Shown in pieces: positions 1-6,722 of a stretch of DNA of 8,230 nucleotides. The notes under the pieces are model-generated. The model did no database searches, was not told the origin of the DNA, and saw nothing but the letters and a program-made list of their open reading frames with translations. Each line of letters opens with the position of its first letter. The stretch's first letter is position 1. The translations under genes were made by a program, and so were the position numbers. The stretch lies in assembly GCA_937889855.1 (NCBI GenBank), contig CALBYK010000095.1:1-8230 (forward strand), written 5' to 3'. The stretch is from an uncultured Prevotella sp. GTDB lineage: Bacteria > Bacteroidota > Bacteroidia > Bacteroidales > Bacteroidaceae.

Positions 1-65
1 GTGGGAGTACGTTGCGGCTGTTGTAGAAGACAAATTAAAGAATCAATATCCTCTTAAACAAAGTT
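1..65. other. Upstream flank of dsbD
   Basis: No clear promoter, terminator or gene end is visible. One + strand reading frame is open from base 2 but runs 88 nt into dsbD in another frame before stopping at 154. Another closes at a TAA at 55-57 with an unconvincing Cys-rich tail. The stretch may be a leader or the end of an upstream gene. Confidence 0.3.
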
Positions 66-2114
66 ATGAAAAAGTTGATGTCAATAGCATTGCTGCTTCT
101 TGTGGCGATGTTCTGCAATGCGCAGATGGCAAATCCGGTCAAGTTCTCGGTTAAGATGAAGACTGGTACAACCGCAGAGGCAGAGATTGTTTTCAGCGGT
201 AAGATTGAGAGTGGTTGGCATGTTTATTCCACCAACCTAGGAAGTGACGGCCCGATAGAGGCGTCTTTTCATGTTGACAAGAAGGACGGTGTCGAGCTTG
301 TAGGCAAGCTCACCCCCCGCGGACACGAAATCTCGCAGATGGACAACATGTTCGGCATGAAGCTCCGTTTCTTCGAGCATTCGGTGCAGTTCGTGCAGAA
401 GGTGAAGTTCACCAAGCCAGCATATACTATCAAGGGATATCTCGAATTTGGCGCCTGCAACGACGAGATGTGCATGCCGCCTACCAATGTGGATTTCAAC
501 TACAAGGGTAAGTCGCCTGCCGTGGACGGTGACGCCGCCAAGGAAGCCGACGCCACTGAAGCCGACGCGCTGGCAGCCGGTGCCGTTGATCCCTCGGCAG
601 CGGCCGCCAACGCCGACTCGCTCGCTGCCGCCAATGGCTCTGCCGACAGCTCGACGGTGGCAGCTCCGCAGCTTGACAGTGCAGAGGCCCAGAAGCTCTG
701 GACTCCGGTTATAAAGGAGCTCGCGAAGTATGACAAGCCGGTGAGCAACTCGCTCATATACATATTCCTTGCAGGCATCGTGGGCGGTTTTCTCGCGTTG
801 TTCACCCCGTGCGTGTGGCCAATCATCCCGATGACCGTTAGCTTCTTCCTCAAACGAAACAAGGAGCGCAAGAAGGCCATCCGTGAGGCAGTGACCTACG
901 GTGTGTCCATCGTCGTGATATACGTGGCGCTTGGTCTTGTCGTGTCGTTGCTCTTCGGAGCCAGCGCGTTGAACGCCCTCTCCACCAACGCCATATTCAA
1001 CATCCTCTTCTGCCTGTTGCTCGTGGTGTTTGCCGCGTCGTTCTTCGGCGCCTTCGAGATAACCCTCCCGTCGTCATGGAGCAACAAGATTGACCAAAAG
1101 AGCGACGAGACAAGTGGCGTGCTGAGCATCTTCCTCATGGCTTTCACTCTCTCGCTCGTGTCGTTCTCTTGCACCGGTCCAATCATCGGATTCCTCCTCG
1201 TAGCGGTAGCCTCTGAGGGCAGCATCGTTGCCCCTACCGTTGGCATGCTCGGCTTTGCCATTGCCTTGGCGGTGCCGTTCGCCTTGTTCGCCATGTTCCC
1301 GACGCTGCTTAAGTCGGCTCCGAAGTCGGGCGGCTGGATGAACGTGCTGAAGGTGGTGCTCGGCTTCATAGAGCTGGCGTTCGCCCTGAAGTTCCTCTCG
1401 GTGGCCGACCTCGCATATGGCTGGCACATTCTTGACCGCGAGACATTCCTCGCTCTCTGGATTGCCATCTTCTCGCTGCTCGGCCTTTATCTGCTCGGCA
1501 TCTTCAACTTCCCGCACGACGACGAGAACCGCCGCACCAACGTGCCGCAGTTCTTCCTCGCGCTCATATCGCTGGCATTCGCCTTCTATATGGTGCCGGG
1601 TCTGTGGGGCGCTCCGCTTAAGGCTGTGTCGGCTTTCGCGCCGCCAATGAACACACAGGACTTCAACCTCTACAAGAACGAGGTTCACCCGCGCTTCAAG
1701 GACTTTGAGGCAGGCATGGCAGCCGCCCGTCTTGAGGGCAAGCCGGTGATGGTGGACTTCACTGGTTTCGGCTGCGTCAACTGCCGCAAGATGGAGGCAG
1801 CCGTCTGGACTGACGCCAAGGTGGCCGACATGCTCAACAACAAGTATGTGCTCATCTCGCTCTATGTCGACGACAAGACTCCGCTGCCGCAGCAGATGAC
1901 CGTCAAGGACACCGACGGCTCAGAGCGCACGCTTCGCACCGTGGGCGACAAGTGGAGCTACCTGCAGCGCCACAAGTTCGGGTCGAACACGCAGCCTATG
2001 TACATCCTGCTCGACAACGAGGGCATGCCGCTCACCGGCAGCCGCTCATACGACGAGGACATCAACGAATATATGAAGTTCCTGCAGACGGGACTTGACA
2101 ACTATAATAAGTAA
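66..2114 (+). CDS. dsbD: DsbD-like thiol:disulfide interchange protein
   Basis: Inner-membrane reductase predicted to pass electrons from cytoplasmic thioredoxin through the membrane to periplasmic disulfides. All three DsbD modules are visible in 682 residues. A signal peptide (about 1-19, MKKL then a hydrophobic run) leads into an N-terminal immunoglobulin-like domain (about 22-145) with the redox pair C131-NDEM-C136. An Ala/Asp-rich linker (about 148-205) follows. The membrane domain (about 230-520) has one cysteine in each half, C249 in FTPCVWP and C369 in SFSCTGP. The C-terminal thioredoxin-like domain (about 545-682) carries C570-V-N-C573. The ATG at 66 is chosen because it gives a proper Sec signal; no Shine-Dalgarno is seen, as usual in Bacteroidota. 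A terminator-like hairpin begins 10 nt after the stop. The long linker is unusual. Family assignment is secure; the physiological substrates are unknown. Confidence 0.93.
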   Translation: MKKLMSIALLLLVAMFCNAQMANPVKFSVKMKTGTTAEAEIVFSGKIESGWHVYSTNLGSDGPIEASFHVDKKDGVELVGKLTPRGHEISQMDNMFGMKLRFFEHSVQFVQKVKFTKPAYTIKGYLEFGACNDEMCMPPTNVDFNYKGKSPAVDGDAAKEADATEADALAAGAVDPSAAAANADSLAAANGSADSSTVAAPQLDSAEAQKLWTPVIKELAKYDKPVSNSLIYIFLAGIVGGFLALFTPCVWPIIPMTVSFFLKRNKERKKAIREAVTYGVSIVVIYVALGLVVSLLFGASALNALSTNAIFNILFCLLLVVFAASFFGAFEITLPSSWSNKIDQKSDETSGVLSIFLMAFTLSLVSFSCTGPIIGFLLVAVASEGSIVAPTVGMLGFAIALAVPFALFAMFPTLLKSAPKSGGWMNVLKVVLGFIELAFALKFLSVADLAYGWHILDRETFLALWIAIFSLLGLYLLGIFNFPHDDENRRTNVPQFFLALISLAFAFYMVPGLWGAPLKAVSAFAPPMNTQDFNLYKNEVHPRFKDFEAGMAAARLEGKPVMVDFTGFGCVNCRKMEAAVWTDAKVADMLNNKYVLISLYVDDKTPLPQQMTVKDTDGSERTLRTVGDKWSYLQRHKFGSNTQPMYILLDNEGMPLTGSRSYDEDINEYMKFLQTGLDNYNK

Positions 2115-2123
2115 ACAGAAAAG

Positions 2124-2177
2124 AAGTCCCACCCCCTGGCTCATCCCCTTATGGAGGGACCAGGGGGTGGGGCTTTT
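2124..2177 (+). terminator. G/C-rich terminator-like hairpin after dsbD
   Basis: The arm GTCCCACCCCCTGG (2126-2139) pairs with CCAGGGGGTGGGGC (2160-2173) over 14 bp with a single T-G wobble. Two flanking A-T pairs extend the stem, and TTTT (2174-2177) follows. This has the shape of an intrinsic terminator for dsbD. The T-run ends only 13 nt before the start codon of the next gene, so it could also act as an attenuator or as a processing or stability element between two co-transcribed genes. Confidence 0.8.
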
Positions 2178-2190
2178 AATTATCACTACT

Positions 2191-3480
2191 ATGCTCGACA
2201 AACAAACCTGCAATCAAATCATTGCTTTAATCAACCGTGAGGTAGTGCCGGCAGTCGGCTGCACCGAACCCATGTGCGTGTCGCTGTGTGTGGCGCGTGC
2301 TACCGAGATGTTGGGCTTCCGCCCCGAAAAGATAACCGTCCTCCTTTCTGCCAATATCCTAAAGAACGCCATGGGTGTGGGCATACCCGGAACAGGGATG
2401 ATAGGCTTGCCGATAGCCATTGCTCTCGGCGCGCTCGTCGGCAAGTCGGAGTATCAGCTTGAGGTACTCAAGGACCTCACCCCCGACACCCTCGAGGAAG
2501 GCAAGCTATATATATCAGGCGACCATATCGACATACAGTTGAAGCGCGGAATAACGGAGAAGCTGTATGTTGAGGCGCGTTGCGAGGCAGAGGGTCATGA
2601 GGCTACAGCCATAATTGCCCACTCGCACACCAACTTTGTATATGTCGAGCGTGACGGAGTGGCTGTGCTCGACAACCGCCAGCCTAAGGAAGGCGAGGCA
2701 GCCACTAACGACATCCGCCTCAGCATGCGTCTTGTTTACGACTTCGCGATGACTGCGCCTCTCGACGAGATAAGGTTCATCCTCAAGACGCGCGACTACA
2801 ACCTGCGTGCCGCAGAGGAGTCGAAGAAGGGCAACTATGGCCATTGTCTTGGCAAGACCATCGACCGCCCGTTGAGCCATGGCATCTTCGGCAACTCCAT
2901 CTTCTCGCATATCATATCCAAGACGGCACTTGCTACTGACGCCCGTATGGGCGGAGCCATGATTCCGGTGATGAGCAACAGCGGCTCGGGCAACCAGGGC
3001 ATCTGCGCAACCAATCCCGTGGCTGTGTATGCCGAGGAGAACGAGAACACCGAGGAAGAGCTCATCCGTGCCCTCACTCTGTCGCACCTCACCGCCATCT
3101 ACATCAAGCAGAATCTCGGCAAGTTGTCGGCTCTATGCGGCTGCGTTGTGGCGAGCATAGGCTCAAGCTGCGGCATCACCTATCTTATGGGAGGCGACTA
3201 CCAGCGCGTGTGCAACTCGGTGAAGAACATGATAGCCAATATCACGGGCATGATATGCGACGGCGCCAAGCCGTCGTGCGCCTTGAAGATTTCGTCGGGC
3301 GTGTCGACAGCCCTGCTCTCAGCCCTGCTTTCAATCGAAGGCAAGTGTGTGAGCTCTGTCGAGGGCATCATCGACGATGATGTTGACCGCTCCATACGCA
3401 ACCTCACGAGCATCGGCGCCGAGGCGATGAACAAGACTGACGAGATGGTGCTTGAGATAATGACCCACAAGGGGTGCTAA
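2191..3480 (+). CDS. L-cysteine desulfidase family protein (UPF0597, CyuA/YhaM-like)
   Basis: Predicted cytoplasmic Fe-S enzyme that converts L-cysteine to pyruvate, ammonia and sulfide. It belongs to the serine dehydratase alpha-like UPF0597 family (E. coli CyuA/YhaM, Methanocaldococcus CdsB). The product has 429 residues, the usual family length. Visible signatures are C24 in VGCTEP, the motif S264-GSGNQG-270, C316-G-C318, and C356 in ICDGAKPSC. As I recall it, the archaeal CdsB ligands are C25, C282 and C322; the 40-residue spacing of the last two equals C316 to C356 here, supporting a [4Fe-4S] site. Translation is set at the ATG at 2191 (MLDKQTC). An in-frame upstream ATG at 2095 would translate the hairpin and overlap dsbD, so it was rejected. 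The gene converges on the fimbrillin-like gene. A serine- or other amino-acid-directed lyase is the main alternative. Confidence 0.9.
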   Translation: MLDKQTCNQIIALINREVVPAVGCTEPMCVSLCVARATEMLGFRPEKITVLLSANILKNAMGVGIPGTGMIGLPIAIALGALVGKSEYQLEVLKDLTPDTLEEGKLYISGDHIDIQLKRGITEKLYVEARCEAEGHEATAIIAHSHTNFVYVERDGVAVLDNRQPKEGEAATNDIRLSMRLVYDFAMTAPLDEIRFILKTRDYNLRAAEESKKGNYGHCLGKTIDRPLSHGIFGNSIFSHIISKTALATDARMGGAMIPVMSNSGSGNQGICATNPVAVYAEENENTEEELIRALTLSHLTAIYIKQNLGKLSALCGCVVASIGSSCGITYLMGGDYQRVCNSVKNMIANITGMICDGAKPSCALKISSGVSTALLSALLSIEGKCVSSVEGIIDDDVDRSIRNLTSIGAEAMNKTDEMVLEIMTHKGC

Positions 3481-3487
3481 TCAGACT

Positions 3488-3582
3488 GGGAGAGGGGGCG
3501 TCTCGCCCCCGACAGATCAGAAACTGGAAAGCAATATACCAGATAAGCTGAATTCTGTCGGGGGCGGGACGCCCCCTCTCCC
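3488..3582. repeat. 29-bp inverted repeat with nested hairpins, bidirectional terminator candidate
   Basis: The left arm (3488-3516) and right arm (3554-3582) are inverted copies over 29 bp with one difference, which is a tolerated G-T pair in RNA. The spacer is 37 nt. Each arm also folds on itself: GGGGGCG-TCT-CGCCCCC on the left and GGGGGCG-GGA-CGCCCCC on the right, each a 7-bp stem with a 3-nt loop. The element starts 7 nt after the desulfidase stop and ends 2 nt before the stop of the convergent fimbrillin-like gene. On the + strand it is followed by GTTTATTT, which suits termination of the desulfidase transcript. The minus-strand side lacks a T-run. It may belong to a dispersed REP-like family; no target-site duplication is seen. 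Confidence 0.75.
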
Positions 3583-3584
3583 GT

Positions 3585-4442
3585 TTATTTCACCATTATG
3601 GTGAACGTGTAAATTTTTCCTTTCTCAAAAGTTACGGCTTGCGCAAGGCTTGCCGTTGTTTTCTTTCCGTTGACCTCCACGTTTAGTGCATGTTTTTGTC
3701 GGCTTATGCCGTTGTCATCCGGTATGACATTGGCCTCGAAGTAGCCGCCGGTGTCGGTCGGGTGCATCATCTTCACGTTGCCGTTGGCTTTGCCAACTGG
3801 TGTAATGTTGCCGTTGCTTATGTTGCATGCTGTGTAGCATTGTCTGATTTCCACTGCTGCTGTGGTGGTGTTTAGAGCATTGCCGGAGACATCGGTAAGC
3901 ATCACGCGCACCTTGGCAAGCTGGTGGGTGAAGCGTAGGGCAATCGTGCTTTTGTTGTCGTAGTATGTGTGGGTTGTGGGTTCCGACTTCAGCACATACG
4001 CCAGTCCATTCGATTGGTCGCTTATGTCAATAGCGTTGTCGGATGTATGGTTGTCTGAGATGTTGGCATACCAGGCGTTGACGCTGTGTGCTCCCATTGA
4101 TTGCCAGTATATCTGCGGGTCGTAGCTTGTCACGCTTCCGTCTGCCTTGAGCGTGCACGAAGAGTGTGCGGTGAAGTCGTCTGCCAGGGCAGTCACGGTC
4201 ACCATTATCTTGTCGCCATCGCTCCATGAACAGTCGATGGCAGAGCCCACGTCTGTGTCGACCACTCGTGTGTGTGGCGTGGCAGACAAGGGCTGCTGCA
4301 CAATGGCGGCGAATGTCATGGGATATTTGCCGCCGGGCAGACGCGCGGTGTTGTCGTCATACTCCTGCGTGCAGGCGGCGAGCGCAAAAGCAGTTGCCGC
4401 AATGCAGGTTGAAATGTGGTGTTGACTGAGCATATTTCCCAT
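3585..4442 (-). CDS. Fimbrillin-family (Mfa-like) lipoprotein
   Basis: Predicted outer-membrane lipoprotein of 285 residues made of one fimbrillin-like beta-sandwich. The signal peptide ends in the lipobox LAAC with C24 as lipid attachment site. The next residues, TQEYDD, are acidic as in Bacteroidota surface-export signals, so surface display is plausible. Family-type signatures are TR (58-59), WSDGDKI in the N-terminal half, LRFTHQLAKVRVML in the middle, VIPDDNG, and a final strand KIYTFTIMVK reaching the C-terminus. The start may be M1 or M4 (ATG at 4433); the N-terminus has no Lys or Arg in either case. It lies 29 nt downstream of the fimbrillin-hydrolase gene and is almost certainly co-transcribed with it. 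A pilus subunit, anchor or partner of the upstream protein are all possible; no pilus operon is present in this window. Confidence 0.82.
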   Translation of the reverse strand: MGNMLSQHHISTCIAATAFALAACTQEYDDNTARLPGGKYPMTFAAIVQQPLSATPHTRVVDTDVGSAIDCSWSDGDKIMVTVTALADDFTAHSSCTLKADGSVTSYDPQIYWQSMGAHSVNAWYANISDNHTSDNAIDISDQSNGLAYVLKSEPTTHTYYDNKSTIALRFTHQLAKVRVMLTDVSGNALNTTTAAVEIRQCYTACNISNGNITPVGKANGNVKMMHPTDTGGYFEANVIPDDNGISRQKHALNVEVNGKKTTASLAQAVTFEKGKIYTFTIMVK

Positions 4443-4471
4443 TTATCCGTTTTTATGTTAAAGAGAAGTTT

Positions 4472-6481
4472 CTAAAGATTGAACTCATACACCTGCGCCC
4501 CGTAGAACTCGCGGAGCAGATACAGCGTGAGCGTCTTGTTTGTCAGGTTGTACAGCGACGACCACTGTGTGTGCGATGTGGGGTCTTTTGTGTTTGGTGC
4601 CTGCGACACAGCGTCGAGCAGGTTCACTGCTTCATACGTGTTCGTCTTGAAGTCGTAGTTCCACAGTGCGCGCAGCATCTTCTCATAGCGGTCCTTGCCG
4701 TGCTCCGACTTGTTTATTCCGTATGGAGTGTCCTTCATATATTCGGACACGTAGAAGTTGGTGACATATCGGTACATGTCGTTGTCGGTCATCACGTCAA
4801 TTTTCCAGGGACTTTCCTCGATGTCGCCGTTCTCGCTCACATATTCCACGATGGCATACTTGCCCTTGGCATCGGCCATATAGAAGTGGAAGCTGCCTCC
4901 GGCGGGGCTTGTCATGTGCATGTTGTATTGGTTGAGCAGTGCCACGGCCTCGTTCACGTCGGCAGCCTTGTCGAGCAGCATTCTCATTGCCACGTTCATC
5001 GCCACGTTCTTCTTGCCCGTTTCGTTCTGCACGGTGGGCTTGCCGTCGAGATGCAGCACTCCGATGGCGAATCCGTCCTCGTTGATGCCGTCCATGAAAG
5101 CATATGGGGCAGCCATGAGCATTGAGAGGTCGGTCTTGCCGTCGGTGAAGAAGCCGCGCTTCATTCCGAGCCAGTAGCCGTCGACCACCGATACAGCCTT
5201 CTTGCCTCCTGCGGGGTGTGTTTTCACCACGATGGCGGCGATTTCAGCCTCCTTGCCGTCGGCTTCCTTGTGGCAGAAGTCGTAGTTGCGTCCCATAAGA
5301 TAGTTGCCCGATGTGGGTTCGGTGGATGCGAATGCACTGCATCCTGCGTCGAACATCATCTTTGGTGCATTGGAAGGCTGCACGTCCCACAGTTTTCGTG
5401 CCACGAATGAAGTCAGACTGTTGATGTCAGTAGTGTTCTCCGCCAGGATGTCGTCGAGTTTATAGTCGGCGGTATAGTCCATCTCGTATATACGTCCCTT
5501 GTTGCCTTCCTTGTCCACGAGCGAGTATATCATGTCGGTCTTGGCAGGGTCGGTGATGTATTGTGCCATGTTGTACCCGCTGGTGTTGCCATTGATGGCA
5601 GGGGTCTCGGTCCACGATATGATGTCCATGTTGCCGAATTTTATTCCGTCACGTCCCACGCTGAGTACGATTTTAGTGACGGTGCCAGGCGTGAGTTTTA
5701 TGTCTGTCGGGTGTGTGTAGGTGAAGTCCTCGCCTCCGATTCTGACGGTGATGGTGTTGATGCCATCCTGCGGAATGATGACAGATTCGTACAGTCTGTG
5801 CTCTGAACTGAGCGGGCGCACCTCAAAGTCGTGCCGGTCTTGGCTTGGTGTGACTACCCCCGTGAGGTAGTTGATGGTCGCGTCGGTTGCGGTGTTGGTC
5901 AGTGTCACGCCTTCCACGTTGTCAGGTATGCCTCCGCCAAATTGGTCTCTGTAAGTCAATTCCACAAGTATTTTTGCCATGACATGCTTGAATGTCAGGC
6001 TGACGGGATTGGCCGACGACAGCAGCCCCGTATTGTTCACCGCCACATACACGTCGTTGTAGTACGAGAAGGTGTTGTTATATGTGAACGGCACCTTTGA
6101 GAGGTCGTCCACGGGATTCTCGTTCACGGGATGCACTCCGATGAAGTAATGCTTTTCCACAGGATTTTTCCACAGCATGGGTGTTTCTGGTGTCCATGTG
6201 CCGCTGCTTTGGTCGTAGACGTTGATGGCGTTGTTCAGCACGCGTGTGTCGGCTGACGGTGCCACGTCCTTAGCTCCAGTCCATGCATAGATGCTCACCT
6301 TGTCGCCATTGCCGAATATCTGCTTGTTGCCAGTGGTGTAGACACGTGTCATTGGGTCGATGTCGGTGGAGATGGTTATGTACAGTGGCGAGTCGTTCTG
6401 CGGCTCGTCGTCGTGGCTTGAGCATCCCCAAAGGGTTAGTGCGGTTGCCATGAGTGCCAGTCGGAAAATGTTCTTTGTCAT
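4472..6481 (-). CDS. Fimbrillin-like lipoprotein fused to C45/choloylglycine-type Ntn hydrolase
   Basis: A 669-residue lipoprotein with two modules. The signal peptide ends at LWGC (C20), followed by SSHDDE, an acidic surface-export-like tract. Residues about 30-295 are fimbrillin-like: MTRVYTTG, FGNGDKVSIYAW, LTFKHVMAKILVEL, VIIPQDG and a terminal MDIISWTE strand. Residues about 300-669 resemble linear-amide C-N hydrolases (peptidase C45, IAT, choloylglycine hydrolase). They show a propeptide-like stretch (YTADYKLDDIL), then the G380-C381 junction with C381 as predicted nucleophile. R398 and D401 follow in GRNYDF, then FHFYMADAKGKYAIVEY, N575 in YVTNFY, R598 in GKDRYEKML, and a terminal TQWSSLYNL strand. 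Self-cleavage before C381 would release a 289-residue enzyme chain. The reaction should be amide-bond hydrolysis or acyl transfer; the substrate is unknown (bile-salt, N-acyl amino acid or beta-lactam-type amides are guesses). First gene of the operon, with a good promoter upstream. Confidence 0.87.
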   Translation of the reverse strand: MTKNIFRLALMATALTLWGCSSHDDEPQNDSPLYITISTDIDPMTRVYTTGNKQIFGNGDKVSIYAWTGAKDVAPSADTRVLNNAINVYDQSSGTWTPETPMLWKNPVEKHYFIGVHPVNENPVDDLSKVPFTYNNTFSYYNDVYVAVNNTGLLSSANPVSLTFKHVMAKILVELTYRDQFGGGIPDNVEGVTLTNTATDATINYLTGVVTPSQDRHDFEVRPLSSEHRLYESVIIPQDGINTITVRIGGEDFTYTHPTDIKLTPGTVTKIVLSVGRDGIKFGNMDIISWTETPAINGNTSGYNMAQYITDPAKTDMIYSLVDKEGNKGRIYEMDYTADYKLDDILAENTTDINSLTSFVARKLWDVQPSNAPKMMFDAGCSAFASTEPTSGNYLMGRNYDFCHKEADGKEAEIAAIVVKTHPAGGKKAVSVVDGYWLGMKRGFFTDGKTDLSMLMAAPYAFMDGINEDGFAIGVLHLDGKPTVQNETGKKNVAMNVAMRMLLDKAADVNEAVALLNQYNMHMTSPAGGSFHFYMADAKGKYAIVEYVSENGDIEESPWKIDVMTDNDMYRYVTNFYVSEYMKDTPYGINKSEHGKDRYEKMLRALWNYDFKTNTYEAVNLLDAVSQAPNTKDPTSHTQWSSLYNLTNKTLTLYLLREFYGAQVYEFNL

Positions 6482-6554
6482 AGCTTGATTTTTTTTGTGG
6501 TTATTATTGTTTGTTGTCTTTTCTTTCTCTTTTTTAGCGTGTAGTGTGATATTG

Positions 6555-6586
6555 CAAATTTAGGAATAATAACCGTTTGCCGCAAG
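6555..6586 (-). promoter_or_regulatory. Sigma-ABfr-type promoter for the fimbrillin-hydrolase operon
   Basis: On the minus strand, TAAATTTG (6555-6562) matches the Bacteroidota -7 consensus TAnnTTTG exactly. CTTG (6583-6586) lies 20 nt upstream as a -33 element. Transcription should start near 6548, leaving an A/purine-rich leader of about 65 nt before the ATG at 6481. The leader shows no Shine-Dalgarno. An inverted repeat lies just upstream of the promoter. Confidence 0.72.
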
Positions 6587-6609
6587 TACAACCTTTTAGT
6601 GCACAGCAA

Positions 6610-6625
6610 GTTTTGAGCGCAAAAC
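6610..6625. promoter_or_regulatory. Small inverted repeat upstream of the operon promoter
   Basis: GTTTTG-AGCG-CAAAAC is a perfect 6-bp inverted repeat with a 4-nt centre, about 24 nt upstream of the -33 element of the lipoprotein operon. The position suits an activator or repressor site. It also lies in the tail of the preceding gene's terminator, so its role is uncertain. Confidence 0.3.
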
Positions 6626-6658
6626 AAAAAAGTTGTCGTTACGGCAACGACAACTTTT
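6623..6658 (-). terminator. Intrinsic terminator of the AraC-type regulator gene
   Basis: AAAAGTTGTCGTT (6628-6640) pairs perfectly with AACGACAACTTTT (6646-6658) over 13 bp around a 5-nt loop. Read on the minus strand, the stem is followed by further T residues (TTTTTTGTTTT). It lies 65 nt past the regulator stop and upstream of the lipoprotein operon promoter, separating the two transcription units. The A/T flanks make it potentially bidirectional. Confidence 0.82.
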
Positions 6659-6689
6659 GTTGATAGAGCAAATATTGTTGATAGAGCAA
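6657..6689. repeat. Two 15-nt direct repeats, 18-nt period
   Basis: TTGTTGATAGAGCAA occurs at 6657-6671 and again, identical, at 6675-6689, with 3 nt between. The pair sits in the 3' untranslated region of the AraC-type gene, between its two hairpins. It may be a small tandem duplication or a protein- or RNA-binding site; nothing decides between these. Confidence 0.6.
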
Positions 6690-6691
6690 GT

Positions 6692-6714
6692 GTCCGGAGT
6701 TACGTTCTCCGGAC
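6692..6714 (-). terminator. First hairpin downstream of the AraC-type gene
   Basis: GTCCGGAG (6692-6699) and CTCCGGAC (6707-6714) form a perfect 8-bp stem with a 7-nt loop, 8 nt past the regulator stop codon. No T-run follows on the minus strand. It is therefore more likely a 3'-end stabilising hairpin than a terminator; the stronger hairpin at 6628-6658 probably ends transcription. Confidence 0.45.
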
Positions 6715-6722
6715 CGTATCTC

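Noticed and set aside
2..154. Open frame running from the left edge (WEYVAAVVEDKLKN...) as the end of an upstream gene
   Set aside because: It would overlap dsbD by 88 nt in another frame, and its part inside dsbD just shadows the signal peptide region. Without the upstream sequence it cannot be supported.
1074..1688. Minus-strand open frame of 204 codons inside dsbD
   Set aside because: Rich in Glu, Arg and His with no domain signature, and antisense to conserved membrane and thioredoxin coding sequence; a shadow of high third-position GC.
2095..2190. N-terminal extension of the desulfidase from the ATG at 2095
   Set aside because: It overlaps dsbD by 20 nt and translates the hairpin into a Pro/Trp-rich stretch unlike the family; homology-like sequence begins at MLDKQTC (2191).
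2515..3087. Minus-strand open frame of 190 codons inside the desulfidase gene
   Set aside because: Antisense to the conserved GSGNQG region, with no recognisable protein features.
3488..3582. Complete insertion sequence or integron site
   Set aside because: There is no transposase or integrase and no target duplication; a terminator or REP-like element explains it better.
4571..5125. Plus-strand open frame of 184 codons inside the hydrolase gene
   Set aside because: Val/His-rich shadow opposite the catalytic domain, with no family motif or promoter.
6657..6689. CRISPR-like repeat pair
   Set aside because: Only two 15-nt copies with a 3-nt gap, no spacers of proper length and no cas genes.
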